DNA from: Clitoria ternatea
Lineage: Eukaryota; Streptophyta; Magnoliopsida; Fabales; Fabaceae
Length of the DNA stretch: 64,000 nucleotides
NCBI GenBank assembly: GCA_037962975.1
Contig: CM075675.1
Coordinates: 816,001-880,000, forward strand
Reading direction: 5' to 3'
Below the pieces are notes generated by a model. That model worked only from the letters and a program-made list of their open reading frames with translations, did no database searches and was not told where the DNA came from. A program made the translations under genes and the position numbers. Below are positions 48,756 to 61,711 of this stretch, piece after piece (position 1 is the stretch's first letter; the number at the start of each line of letters is the position of its first letter).

Positions 48756-50263
48756 TAGTGAAAAAAAATTTACATAGCAAATACACTAAGCATATATTTA
48801 TGGCTCGATGTGTTACTCATGAAAAATTATGTTCTTTTGTGATTCTCACAACGTGATGAAAGAGACTTGGGTGCAGATTAGTGATTTTCCTTATACTATT
48901 GTGGGTTGTAATGTCATATGCCAACCATGCTGCTATCTTATAGTTAGAAGGGAAATGTTGTTTGAACAAATTTGAATGGCATGGCGTGCTGCATAATTTC
49001 ATCAACATTGAAATTTTGATCGCATATTCATAGGTAGAAGATGTGATTCTAAACTCCCATCGGATGAAAAATAAACTCCTATAAACATAATGATACCAGT
49101 TTTTACGGTTACTGAATTTCATATGCCGAGTCTTTTTGTTTTTGTTTTCCAATCTAAGATCCCCAATATTTGAATACTTATCATTTTGGTTGAGTTGGAT
49201 AAGATTATTATATAGGACAAAATTCTCTCTGTATATAAGTATTAGTTCCAAAAAAGATATTGTGAGTACGAAGACTAACCACGGATGTAGTTCTTTTTTC
49301 TTTTTTTCTTTCTGGGTTTAAGGATGTAGGGTTTTTATATGTATACTGCCAATAGTAAGCTGTTTTCCTCTTCTCTCTGAATAGCTTAAAATTTGTAAAA
49401 ACTGAATTTTTAAGCCTCAATTTCAGTTTGTTATCTTTAAACTTTTTGCTGATATTCTTGTTTGCATGCATAGACACCCATTGTTATACCCATTATATAT
49501 TTATACTTGTTACCTAGTAAAAAATTAAAGTAAAATGTAAGCATTACATGAAAGGCGATGCTAGACTGATAACAAACTAAAACAAAAAAAAAGTGGTCGC
49601 CACCGTTCAATCCTTAGTATTACTATACAAAAAGAACTTGTCTGCTAGTTAAGTGCCACCAAATCGGATTCAGCATTCACCATCTCGAACAAATAGGCAT
49701 CATGAGACAAGCCACCTTCTTCTACATGTTTCAGGGTTCAGAAGAGAGTAGTGTTTCCTAATTAAGCGCCACCAAATGGTCTTCTAGCTAAATGAAGTAA
49801 AATAATCATTCGATAACTGAGAAAAAGGCTCAAGAATTCAGAGACATGAATACCAACAAGATAGATATCAAATATACTCTTGTTAATATGATTGTCCCCA
49901 TTTGACATGGTACAGAGCATAAACTCAAGTCAAGCAGACTCAAGGCCAACCGTTTATGCTTCAAAATTCAAATCATATATATACTTCTTGTGATAAAACT
50001 ATATATATACCTCAATATTCCCCTTCACATGAAGACCCTAGTCTGATGCAAAGTTTCCCCTACCAAATCTGAAGGACTGTGAACATAAAAACAGAAGCAA
50101 AGAGACAGGCTCAATACTATGAAACATACAGGGTTACCCATCTGTATCTGTAAGAAGAAACACATTCAAATCTCTGGAGGAAGAACAAAAAAAAAACCCT
50201 TCTCTTAAAATCAGGAGTAGAGAAAAACCTCCTTCACACCCAAAGCAAAAAAGACAACTTTTT
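48756..50263. other. Intergenic region between the MFS and SAM-domain genes
   Basis: Holds the 3' flanks of two convergent genes. Short minus-strand frames at 48817-49251 and 49208-49477 show no recognisable domain. Confidence 0.4.
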
Positions 50264-50866
50264 TCAGTTTGGCTTTAGATCCTGGAACATGGTATCCCAC
50301 TTGATCTCTTCGACAGCAGCTGACCAATAACCATCATCATCATCTCCATCCACCTTCTCCTCCTTTTGGAAATGGTACACCATAGGACTAGAAAAACCAT
50401 CAAGAACAGGCTGAGCAGGAACAAGAGTGGGACTTCCATTTGTGAGAAAAAGTCTCTCTTGCTTGGCCACCATCAACTTCTTGCTCCTCTTCATCACAGC
50501 ACTCTTCCATCTTGTCCCTAAACCACTAGGTCTTGATGGTGGTGGCACCACAACAAGTGCTGATGATGATGACTCATCTTCCCGGTGAATCAAAGTCCTT
50601 ACATAGTTAGCTAAGCTTCTCTTAGTCCTCTTGATTGCCACCATGAGCCTTGCCACTGACCGTGGACTCTTTCCCCTCTCTTTTCTAGCAAGCTTGATAA
50701 TCTCTAGTCTGTGCTTTGCTATGGAGATGCCCATGCTTTGGAGAAACTCGTGGTTGAAGTAGAACATGTCTTCTTCTTCAAGTTCGTTGTGAGCAAAGGC
50801 AAGGCCATACTCATACACAAGGGATGGCTCAAACCCAGTTTTTGAAAGCCATGAGAACCAATCCAT
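50264..50866 (-). CDS. SAM (sterile alpha motif) domain protein, plant-specific small type
   Basis: 200 aa with the start at MDWFSWLSKTGFEPSLVYEY. Residues 1-65 form a SAM domain (AFAHNELEEEDMFYFNHEFL, then MGISIAKHRLEIIKLARKE), a helical interaction module. Basic segments follow (SVARLMVAIKRTKRSLANYV and WKSAVMKRSKKLMVAKQ), then an acidic patch (DGDDDD) and a C-terminal EEIKWDTMFQDLKP. The frame stays open upstream to 51013. A TATA box at about 50945-50953 lies inside that extension, so 50866 is the better start. No introns. Similar plant proteins are annotated only as SAM-domain family, so the biochemical role is unknown. Confidence 0.88.
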   Translation of the reverse strand: MDWFSWLSKTGFEPSLVYEYGLAFAHNELEEEDMFYFNHEFLQSMGISIAKHRLEIIKLARKERGKSPRSVARLMVAIKRTKRSLANYVRTLIHREDESSSSALVVVPPPSRPSGLGTRWKSAVMKRSKKLMVAKQERLFLTNGSPTLVPAQPVLDGFSSPMVYHFQKEEKVDGDDDDGYWSAAVEEIKWDTMFQDLKPN

Positions 50867-50944
50867 GCTTGCTGAGTTTAACAAATGTGTGGACTGCACT
50901 AGCACTTGTGTATTATGTTTAATCTTCAATCCAAGATTGATGTG

Positions 50945-50953
50945 TCTATATAT
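50945..50953 (-). promoter_or_regulatory. TATA box of the SAM-domain gene
   Basis: The minus strand reads GCTATATATAGAC about 80 nt upstream of the ATG at 50866. It settles the start, because a longer open frame covers this site. Confidence 0.6.
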
Positions 50954-51013
50954 AGCAAAAAAGGAGTGGATGGTACTAATGAGGAACTGGAAAAAAGGGT
51001 GTAATAAGTACAA

Positions 51014-54000
51014 AAAGGGTGGCTATGAGGGCATGTGAGGCATGTAACCCATGTTGGTGTGAAGGAGTCAGAGCAAAGATTTTCTTATGGAAATGTTTTG
51101 TATTGTATCATGCCGTTAATCAAGGCTACGACGATGACCCGTATTATTGTGGGACCTGGCTTATGTTATGTGATGTTTGTTAGTTGAGAGGAAAGTAGAA
51201 GAGGTTTCAAACTTGGACTTCGGTTGGTTAATTATACTTCTGAAACTTGTTCCCAACTTTCACAGATCGTTTGCTTTTAGTGGAATATTATTTACTAATT
51301 TGTAAAGGTAACTTAGAAAATATAGAATTATTTTATGATTCCGGACAACAAATTGATGTTTGATCGACCAAAAATAAATTTATTAATTTAACAAAATTTT
51401 AATTTTTTAAATAATATAAAAAATCAATATTAATTATTAAATTTTTTCTATTTTCATAGTTTTACTTCCTCACCCACTAACACAAATACAGTGAACAATG
51501 GTTTAAGAAACTTTCTTCAGACGTTTTTTCTTCTTTCTTTTATTTTTCTTTCTTCATTTCATATTTTCATGAACTTCCAAAAGTGCAGCCAAAAGCAATA
51601 ATGTTGACAAATTACTTTTTGTATAGATCGAAAGAGCTTGTCCAAAAGCTTAATAAATGGCTCAAACACTATCCGTTGTCTTTAGTTGTGTTGCTCCTAT
51701 CTATCAATTAGAATTTGGATCCATGCAGGTTCACGAGATACCACTGTTCCCTTGTGAATATATATATGATGATGCTCTCAATCTCAAATATCCTTCATCA
51801 CCTACATTTTCCCTCATTCTTCAACTGCGCACTATTAATTTGTAAGTCACTTTACTTGATAATAATTTTTTGTTGAACCAGTTTTTGAAGTTGGATTTGG
51901 AGGTTTTGATGCAAACAAGAGTTGAATAAATTAATCAAAATTTAGATCTTACCACACTCCGAGTCACTTAATTATGTGGCATTTGGCGCTATTGAATATA
52001 CTGAAGGCAACGAAGGACAACGTTATCGACCATTTGTTATAAATTTATAATGAAATATTCCATCCATCTTTTATAAAACAACTATACATTTCTAAGTAAT
52101 TAATCTTCTGTTAGTTAAAGATTAAACTTATGATTATAAGGTAATAAATTCAAATTAATCTATTTTTCTGTGGATGATATGTAAATATTTTTATAAACGT
52201 TCATTGAACCTTAAGATATGTTTTAATGTTGAGCCTACAAACCTAATTCATTTAAATTTCTTTATATTATCAGAAAAGAAAATCTTTTATACTCCTATTT
52301 GTTGTAAGAGACTTTTATTTTTTAACCATAAATACTCTTGTTTGAGAATTATAGCATTTGAACTAACTACTTGTTGGTTGGTTGTGACTGAGAATTTAAG
52401 AATTACTTAATCATATATTTTTTAGTTTGACCATCTAATTTAAAATATTCTTAAAAACAAGTAGTTAAATCTCTTAACATAGTTAATGTAAACATTAATT
52501 TTAATGATTTAGTGTTTTATTTGTACTAAAAAGAAGTTGAGAGGGTGTCGGTCACTAATGCACAAAGAGAATCAGTGGAGAAATTGATGATGCTCAAAGA
52601 GACAGATTATGTATGTCCATCACCATTTATGAGACATTAAGCAATTCCACCTTATGACTCTAAAATATGGCCCATGTGATCATCTTTAATTACTACTGCT
52701 TACTTTCACGGCATGACCCATGTTACTTCATTTAAAAGTTCTCGAAATTTGAATACTAAATCACTAATCAGAAGTTGTTCTTCAATAACTAATTATACTT
52801 GTGGAATTGAATACATAATATTGGTTGGTCATTAGATGAATCAAGTGTGATCTAATCTTTTCAACTACTCTTAAAACCACATGTGATCTCTTTTTTTTTC
52901 CTGCAATTTATTTTACTCCTGCAAGGAAGTTGTTTCCTTAATCTTCTCGTTCTTCATCAAAAACCAACAAACACAGTAAAACTTCACATGAAGAACCTCT
53001 TAATTTTGTGAGTGAGTAACGATCCAACCGCGAAAGTTTTGGATAATTAGGTGGTAGTTGAGCAACCAAATTAGCTTCTAATCTTTATATCGGTTAGTAT
53101 AAACTAGCTTTTTATATATAATAATTGGTATAATTTTATCAAACAACGTTGATTTGTGCAGGGGTAGCCTTTTCCCTGAGATGCATGGTGCTACGCTAGT
53201 GTGAGTTCGAGTCTTTGTTGCGATAAAAATATGTTTTTATAAGAACATTGTGCAAGTCAACTCACTTAATGTCACTCAACTAGTTCTTCGATTTTCATTC
53301 AAATCGATTAAGTGTGATCTCAAGTTTTTAATATATTCAATCTAATGCTCAACTCAAACTGGTTAGGATTCAAATCCTAGTAGTCCAACCAGCCGGTTTG
53401 ATTTGGATTCTATAATATTGGTCACAAAACATGTTAATAAATATAAAAAAAAAATTAATTTTTTATTCAAAATTATGTTGAATTTATATTAAAAATTGTG
53501 GAAAGATTGAATTAATGTTAGGTTTAAATACCAACTTGTGCTTGCATTTTTTAATGTCTGCCTTCTAAACATAAGAAAAATTGTTTAACAAAATATTGAA
53601 CTGATGCTTAATTAATGATAATTGTTAATAAGGGGGCAAAAATAAGCATGCAAGATTCACATATGGAAAAGGGGCATATAAATCATCTGCTTTAAACCCC
53701 AAGAGAATATATATCGTATTGAATTGAACTGATGCTTTTTTCAACAAATCCGTTTTGAGTACACGCATTACCTTTTCAAAAGAGAGGATATATTTTCCTT
53801 TTCATACTTGTTTTAGTTCTCAAATATTCAATTCAAGTCGCATTAGTTTAGACATACAAAAAAATAGCGTTGTTGTTTATGTTTGTGAACTGAATTGGTT
53901 AATGTTTGTAATAAGAGGATACTTTAGTCATTCGAATCAAGTGAAACATAAAATTACAAATAAAGATTAGTCTCGTTTACCAATAGTTTTCTTTGTCATA

Positions 54001-55616
54001 TTTAGTACATGACAAATCAAACAGAAGGAGATACCTGTAGAAAAATGTAAGGTCACGAATTTAAATTTTACCAAAGTGAGAATCTCTTTAATAAGTGATC
54101 TATAAATACACGTTTTAACACCAGTAAGATTTGAAATCTAACTAATCTAAATTTTTATTCTCCTCTCACCACCTGCCCACCAGCCAACAGCAAATGGGAT
54201 TTCCAATTTAAAATAGACAAGCATTGACCTCACCTCTCTGGGTTTAGGTTGAACCCACCTTCCATGGACCAGATCTTCAGAGTCCTGTTCTTTCACTAAC
54301 CCAAGCCCAATTTACATGGAGAACAAGAGATAACGAATCATCAACCGTGTTATTATTGCCGCAAAATTATATGTATATTTGCGGGTAGTGGCAATACCTT
54401 CTAATTCCTTATCCCTGATATTAAGATACTAGTTAAGATTATAGTTGTTAACATTTCTCGTACAGAATTAGCACCAAGCTTTCACTCTGTTCTCTACAAA
54501 TCTGGCTGTCAAAAGTTAAAAACGTTACCTTTTTCATACTGTATGGGTTGGGGTTATCCAAGGTATGTTGAGGTAGTTATGCTTACCTCATGATGATGAT
54601 ATCTTGGTCCCCTCCCCTGCTCCTAGAAGACGCCAGATCAGTGAATGCAAACATGGGATTGGATAATTTAGCTTTGCTTTCAAAACAACTAAGATATGGT
54701 ATGGCAACTCTATGACACAAGTCTAAACAAGAAAAGATAGAAACAAACATAACATGCGACAAAAGATACCCATAAATATTGATGCAACAAAAGGGGGAAA
54801 TAACAAACAAACAGTATTTTAAGACATGAACTTTCACATAGGATCACTTTAAGCTCAAATTTGGAGGATTCCATCAATAGCAAATTCTACTGGCGTGCAT
54901 GAAGAGAATTTTCATGTGCAATGTGATATTATAGTGTCTCTCTCCCCTGTCCTGTTCTGCTGTGTGGCGTGAGCAGGATCCCCCAGTACTATTTCCATGA
55001 TCAAACACAAACTCGATTCACAAAATCACACATCTTATAACAAGTCAACAAGTGCCTTTTGGCTTGGAACTTTGTTCACAGTTGAACCATGGAATAGCGA
55101 TTAAAATTAAGCTCAAATCAAGTAATATGAAGGGATTACTCAATTCTTAACGACGTACTGTTCAAAGAAATAATTGGTAGATGCAAAACAACTAACACAC
55201 GTTTTCTGCTAGAAAATGAAAAGGAAAATATTGAAAATGTGCCAGTTAAGCAATTGTAGTAATCTGTTACAAAATGTTACAACACCATTCATCTGTAAAA
55301 TCAATGAACAAAAAAGATAATACTGAACTGTATACATAGTTTGTGTCTGTGGCAAGCTAATCAGCCACAAATTCCTCTCATATTGAATCAATTGGTCATC
55401 ATTCCTCAAAAGTCAATGACTTTTGAAGCTCTCTTTCGTGCATCTCATATCCTATATATCATAGCCGGGGGGAAGAAAACATTTATCCCGCATTATAGAA
55501 GGGCCTCTCACCACCCCTGCTGTTTTTATATCACAATGCAGCAGAGCCAATGAACAAATGCCTTGTACTTAAAATTACCCCCCCAATTCCTATTAAAAAG
55601 AAATGAAAACATGAGA
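51014..55616. other. Long intergenic region, no convincing gene
   Basis: AT-rich, with small frames of no recognisable family. A possible tRNA-like piece occurs at about 53158-53220 (GAGTTCGAGTC resembles box B), but box A is unclear. The frame at 54583-54837 (minus, 84 aa) has no start context or homology I can name. Confidence 0.45.
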
Positions 55617-57083
55617 TTACGACTTACTCTGGATGCTATAGACATTGCCAATGACTCCTACTATGCTAACAATCACAGCCAACACCAACATTAACCATGA
55701 TAACATCCATTCTCCATGGCTTAAACCCCCCTGATGACCTAATCTTAATGAAACAAGAGAAGGAAATATAAAACCCAATGAAACAGCTGTAGTTGCCCCA
55801 GTGAACTTAAAAGCTGTCCAAATGCTTGGAATCATGGTAGAGCCAATATATATGAGAACCAACAGAATCCCAGTCAACCCTAGGGACCTCTTCCTACTTT
55901 CTGATAGAGGAGGTGATCCCTCAAACACCAATGCATCTACTGTTTGGCGAAGTGAGAAATGAATAACTGGGAAAACAAGTATCAAATGAAGAATGTAGCC
56001 AACCCGGACAATATAGTTCAGGGCTGAGCTAAACCGAACTCCAAGATCCTTATCAAAATTAGTAAGCACATCAGACTCAGTATCTTTCCCAAAGAGCATG
56101 AAACCCGACACTGCCGTTGAGGCATAAACCAAGATGCACAAAATTGTGGTGACCCTTCCAACATGGTTCATCTTCTGAGGAGACCTTTGTTCTAGCTCAT
56201 TGTATATTGGCTGCACATTAAAATGGCAAACAAAAGCATTGGTCATGATGGGAATCACAACAAGCAAATCCAAGATGGCGGTTTTTGAGCTAAGATCAGG
56301 AGCCATCCTTGGAGCATCAATCTTCCCTTCAACAATCTTAATGAAAGCAACACAAAAAGTAACCACAACAAACATGACGGCAAGCGCAACGGAAGCAGCC
56401 GAGGTCAAACTCAAGGAATCAATCTTGTCAAGTGAACAAAGAGGTGCAAGAAAAACCACCATGACAACAAGAATCACAAGCTTTCTCTGATCCCAGGCCC
56501 CATTCCCCATCAACTGATCAAAAACCCCCAAATGGTGAACAGAGCCAGACATAACATCCCCCATGATGATCAAGTAAACAACCAAAACACCAGCATTGTT
56601 TACAATGATACAAATTTCAGACAAAATCCTTGCAGGCTTTCCCATGGCATGTTGAACAACCTCCCCATAGGAGGATGCTTTGCACATAACAGAAAACCGC
56701 ACCAACAATTCAACACTAATTTCGGACAAAATCCCCATAACAATAATCAATATAATCCCCAAAACTACTCCTAGAACTTTCATGGTGGCAGGGAGGGCCA
56801 TAATCCCTGCCCCAATAACAGTGGTGGTCAAATTGAAGACGGCACTAGGAACCCCAGAACCGTGACTAGGCCCGACAACGACAAGAGGGTAAGAATCGAT
56901 GTCGATTTCGCAATCTTCATCGTCGTCGTCTGCCTCGTCGACAACCTTGGATCCCAAGTAGTCAACGGTTTCATCAAAAGTGGGTCTTTTAGAAGGTTTA
57001 GGGGAATCGCTTTGAGGTTGCAATTCAAGGTATGGGCTAACGGGTAATGATGAATAATTGGCATCGTTTCTATGAGACATCAT
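55617..57083 (-). CDS. AVT6: Amino acid transporter, AVT6-like (SLC38/AAAP family)
   Basis: 488 aa, intronless. It probably moves neutral or acidic amino acids across the vacuolar or an endomembrane, as known for plant AVT6 proteins (inference from family). A hydrophilic N-terminus with a strongly acidic patch (DEADDDDEDCEIDID, about 49-63) is followed by 11 predicted membrane helices. The first holds the family signature (AVFNLTTTVIGAGIMALP, 81-98). Other conserved parts are MTNAFVCHFNVQPIYNELEQ and VSGFMLFGKDTESDVLTNFD. The C-terminus ends just after the last helix. The ATG at 57083 gives MMSHRNDANY; the second Met is equally possible. A palindromic transposon lies about 0.55 kb upstream and could affect expression. 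Confidence 0.94.
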   Translation of the reverse strand: MMSHRNDANYSSLPVSPYLELQPQSDSPKPSKRPTFDETVDYLGSKVVDEADDDDEDCEIDIDSYPLVVVGPSHGSGVPSAVFNLTTTVIGAGIMALPATMKVLGVVLGIILIIVMGILSEISVELLVRFSVMCKASSYGEVVQHAMGKPARILSEICIIVNNAGVLVVYLIIMGDVMSGSVHHLGVFDQLMGNGAWDQRKLVILVVMVVFLAPLCSLDKIDSLSLTSAASVALAVMFVVVTFCVAFIKIVEGKIDAPRMAPDLSSKTAILDLLVVIPIMTNAFVCHFNVQPIYNELEQRSPQKMNHVGRVTTILCILVYASTAVSGFMLFGKDTESDVLTNFDKDLGVRFSSALNYIVRVGYILHLILVFPVIHFSLRQTVDALVFEGSPPLSESRKRSLGLTGILLVLIYIGSTMIPSIWTAFKFTGATTAVSLGFIFPSLVSLRLGHQGGLSHGEWMLSWLMLVLAVIVSIVGVIGNVYSIQSKS

Positions 57084-57635
57084 TTCTCAGATCTAATTCT
57101 AATGCGTAGAATAGATCTTGCAAAATATTTATAAATTGAAAACAAAAACTTACAGATAGTAACGCAATGGAACAATGAATAGGGATTCAGATAAACGGTT
57201 TTGGTTGAGAAAAGTAAAGCTAGATCTCTGAGGAATGGATAATATTAATATCTCTCTGATTCAAATCATTTCAATCTCAGTTCTAAGAAGAAAAACGGAA
57301 GGTGCACCAATTTTTTGGGGGGGGAGAGAGACAGAGAAACGTCGTTTCTTTCTGCTGCGTAGACTCTTTGATTTTACTCTTACTTCTATCTCTTTTTTTC
57401 CTTTATTTATTAAATTCTCTTTTTATTTTCTATATATATCAACCTATATTTAAAATTATAAAAAAGAAAATCTTAATTCTTATATAGGAGAAAAATCAGG
57501 ATGAAGAAAACCAAAAATAAATCTAACCTATCAAATCATTTAATAATAGTAATAAACAAAAGAAACTAGCTACGTTTTGGTGATTATAGAAAAAACGGTG
57601 AATTAAGATATAAGCAAAACTTTACGGAAAAATTA
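57084..57635 (-). promoter_or_regulatory. Leader and proximal promoter region of the AVT6-like gene
   Basis: No coding. Contains a G run (GGGGGGGGAGAGAG at about 57317) and T-rich tracts on the plus strand. Transcription start not assignable. Confidence 0.35.
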
Positions 57636-59219
57636 GAGAAATTTTTGGATACCCTCTCTAAATTGAGGGTTTCAATATCCCTAGCCATGTGTGATTTAAA
57701 TAATTAGAATTAATACCCTTATCCACGTGTTATGCCACATGTTGAAATCATGTGTGATTTAAGTAACTAGAATGGATGGACATGATTGTGTCTAGTAATC
57801 AATCACTCATAAATAGTCAATGCATTAAAACATTTTATATGCTAAAATTTGAATATAACAAGACTTGATCCCATTACACATTGGAGAGAAAATAAGAACC
57901 TTACCACTTTAACTATCTGACACATTTAAAAAATATGATGCAACTATATATAGTTATATTATATCTGTAGAATGTATATCCGTTAATAAAATCTATCTAT
58001 GAAATAAACTTTTTTGCCTTTTTTTCATTTTATATAAAAAGTAAAATTAATGAACAAAAAAAGGGCGGGAATATTTATTTTGTAAATAAATATTATTAAT
58101 ATATATACATTCTACAAATATAATATAACAATATATGGTTATATTACATCTCTTAAATGTAACCTGGTGGTGAGACTTTTCTTCCATCTCCTACTCAAAT
58201 CAAACACTTCAGATGTTATCTTAGAATCTAAACAAAAATGATTTTGAAAAATATGTGGCATAGACAAAGTTGACATGTGGTTAGAGACTAATACATGTGG
58301 TATAAATTTAGTTGACACGTGGCTAGAAGCATCCATTCCAGTTGCTTCACACACGTGACTGTAGACATCTATTCCTAAAAAAACTAATGATATATCCTTT
58401 AATTTGCTAAGGCTCATCTTCCATCTCTTATATGTACGTTAGGGGATCAAACCTTGTTACACTTAAATTTTGAAATATAAATATTTTAAAATGTTTACTA
58501 TCTACGAGTGACTAGTTTGACCGGTTGCTAAGCACATTAATTGAGGGCTCTAATGCTCCTAGCACCCTAGTCATGTGTTGATTGAATTTATGCCACATGT
58601 ATTAGTCTCTAGCGATGTGTCAACTCAATCTATGTCACATATTTTTCTAAATCATCATTTTTGTTTGGATTTTAAGATAGTATTTGAAGCGTTCGATTTG
58701 AGCAAGAGATGGAAGAGTAGCCTCACCACTATGTTACATTTAAGATATGTAATATAACCATATATTGTTATATTATATTCGTAAAATATATACCTGTTAA
58801 TAAAATTTATTTTCAAAATAAATATTCCTATATTTTTTTGTTCATTAATTTTAATTTTAATTGTTATACTAAATGAAAAAAGACAAAAAATGTTTATTTT
58901 GTTAATAAATTTTATTAACAAATATACATTCTACAAATATAATATAACTATATAGTTACGTCATAATTTTTAAATGTGTTAAGTAGCTTAGTGGTAAGAC
59001 TATTTGTTTCTTTTCTATGTGTCGTGGGATCAAGTCTTGACATTATTAAATTTTGGCATTTTAAATATTTTAATGCGTACCATTTATTTCAACACGTGGC
59101 ATGACATGTGGCTAAGGGTATCAATTCTACTTAAATTACACACAATTTTCACACATGGCATGACATATGGCTAGGGGTATTGAAACCCTCAATTTAGAGA
59201 GGGTACCCAAGTAAAACCC
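57636..59219. mobile_element. Palindromic non-autonomous Mutator-like element (MULE), 1,584 bp
   Basis: It is flanked by an identical 9-bp duplication GAAAAATTA (57627-57635 and 59220-59228), the size typical of Mutator transposition. The left end GAGAAATTTTTGG is followed by ATACCCTCTCTAAATTGAGG. The right end, read inward, is GGGTTTTACTTGGGTACCCT and then the same sequence. Arms of several hundred bp match. The centre (58139-58430 and 58570-58800) is inverted too, so the element looks like two ~790-bp halves joined head to head. Small frames on opposite strands (58139-58417 minus, 58575-58757 plus) are mirror images, not genes. No transposase. Confidence 0.82.
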
Positions 59220-59394
59220 GAAAAATTAACCCGTGTGTTAGTTTTATTTTCCTCCTAACTTATGTTAAGTTAAACCATTTTTTATATTAGTATTTATTAA
59301 AAAATAAAATTCTTTTTAATGAAAAAATTAATAAAGAGATTTTAATCAAAAGTTAACAAGACTAGCTTTTAACATCTCCCTTTTTTGGTAATTT

Positions 59395-60195
59395 CATTTA
59401 ACACCTCACTACCATTACATCCACAATTGTCATCACACCATTATCATCACTCTTGTTGTCACCATCGTCGTCATTCTGTCATCACCACCATAGTCATCGC
59501 TACTAATAATGTAGTTGTCATCATCGTAGTTTTCACTATTAATTCACAAATGTTGGCATCACCATTAATTCTTTACTGTCACCACCAATGTAGTTTTCAA
59601 TATCACTATCGCCTTCATTACCATTGTTGTCTTCATCACATCCATAATTACTAACTTTATCACACTATCACTGTCACAACCACCATCATTGGCTTCCTTG
59701 TTGTCGTTGTCACCGTCACTATCATTGTGGCTACCAGTGTCATTATTGCCCCCACCACCACTACAATCCTTGCCACCACTGCCACAATCACATTGTCATT
59801 ATCCATGTCTCCACCACAACTATTATTTTCATTGTTGTTGTCACCGTCACGACAACCACCATCACACTATCACTGTTACCGTCACCACCGTCATCGATGC
59901 CACTATTGTCATTGCAATCACCACCACTATTGCCGCCACTATTACTATATGCTATTACCATCATTACTATCGCAACCAACACCCCCACAATTGTCATCGT
60001 CACCACCATTGTCACTGTCATCGTCATCATCCCACTGTATGGTCGCCACCATGGTCGTCATTACCACCACCATCATTATCGTTGTCACCACCGTTATCAT
60101 TATTGTCGTCTCCATTATCACTATTATCGTTACCGCCACCACCACCATGTTGTCGTCGTTGTTGCCACCACGATAGTCATCACCACAATTTCTTA
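59395..60195 (+). repeat. Degenerate CAC/CAT/ATT trinucleotide-rich repeat, about 800 bp
   Basis: The strand is made mostly of CAC, CAT, ATC and GTC triplets with strong pyrimidine/A bias. It yields spurious long frames rich in Ser/Leu/Pro, His or Thr/Ile depending on frame. No start, splice or domain evidence for a gene. Confidence 0.8.
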
Positions 60196-61710
60196 CAACA
60201 AATAAACCTTTAAATTAGAAGAGGATTTATAAGATTAATCCTTGAGTGTAATTTTTAATAAAATTACAGTTTTTTAAAAAATCTTTTACCAAACAGTTTT
60301 TAACTTAAAAGTATCATTTTATTAAAAAGGTTTAAAAAGTACCATACAACTTCTCATTTATTTTTAAATTTTTTATTTTTAGTTTTAACTTAAAAATAAC
60401 TTTTAAACCGAAAAAAGTTAAGCGAAATAGAGACTTAAGTTAAAATAAGTCCTTGGTTTACTCATTTGCTATTGTTTTCTTATTTTATTTTGTACGACAT
60501 GTCTCTTAAATTTTACAACTGATGTTTTATGAATGTTCGTATAAAATTGAGGCAAGAGTATATTTTTGGTCTCTTGTATTATTTAATTCTTGATATAATT
60601 ATTTATCTTTTTTCTATCAATTTAATTATGCTATTTTTTTTTAAGTTTTTTTTTCATTAGCTTTCTTATTGCCATCTTTTTCTTATCCTCTTCTCATAGT
60701 TGTCAAGTGTCCACCTATCATCTCTGTCTCTTTCTTAATCAATGATCATCATACACATAAACTCTGAATCCAACATTCAAAATCATCAACCTTTGAAATA
60801 TCATTGAATTCCCCATGTTACCAAACCTCCAAAGGATGAGAAATTTCTCTATCTTCATTAAATCATATAAAAAGATGGTGGTAGTGTTAAAAAAATGACC
60901 AGGATGAGGAGTGGGAGTTTGACAAGAAGAAAGAAGAGATTGGTGGCCATCAAAAGAGGAAAAGAAGATGATAATAATAACAACAACTTAAAAAAAATAA
61001 CTTTGCAAACTTTTTTAAAAGAATGTAGATGACAAGTTTAAGTTCAACGAGTTCAAAAGGTTCATCTTTTAGAGAGGTGGTTACTTTTTAGAGAGTTCTT
61101 GTTCAAAGAATTAATTAAGCTATATAATCATTATAACTGACATAATAATGAATTAAATGTTTGAGTGTTATCATGTTGATATTTCAAGCAGCTCCTCTCG
61201 AACCACTGGTTCAAAATTAGTATCAGTATTCCTTAATGACTTAATAAAATCAGTGCCTTGCACATTGACTTGGTTTTTCTTTTCTTTTCATTATGTTGAA
61301 TTTTGTTTGCCTTTTCCTAGCATGTGGTAAGTGCAAGAAAAAGAGAAAGAAAACGGAAAACCTTAAAATTCTCATTTTACAGGATCCAATTTTTAATATT
61401 CATGTGAACAGACTTGATGTAGTAAACTATTATTCAGACCTGCACATTGCAGTTACGGTTGAAGAATGTGTGAATAACTGAATATAGATACGTTAACATT
61501 ATTACGTATTAATGCAAAAATAAAGTTATTCCAATCTTGTGTGACATGGCTTACTCTCTCTTATATAACTGAACATCTTACAATCTTACATTGGGTGAAT
61601 TTGTCTATGGCTTCTGAAATATTTTCATAATGAAACTTCCCCTTCAGTATATGATGTTATAAGTCCTGTCTTCTTGTTGATGATATTGTTCTACTTACTG
61701 TCTCATTACA
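60196..61710. other. AT-rich region with no clear gene
   Basis: A frame at 61293-61481 might include an upstream exon of the pseudogene that follows (ACAG|GATCC acceptor at about 61383). I could not join it. Confidence 0.3.
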
Positions 61711-61711
61711 G

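Noticed and set aside
53158..53225. Possible tRNA gene or SINE
   Set aside because: GTTCGAGTC resembles box B, but no cloverleaf or clear box A can be drawn.
58139..58757. Pair of similar small proteins on opposite strands
   Set aside because: They are the two arms of the palindromic MULE, not a gene pair.
59689..60213. 174-aa Ser/Leu/Pro-rich and 149-aa Thr/Ser-rich frames
   Set aside because: Translations of the CAC/CAT repeat in two frames; not genes.
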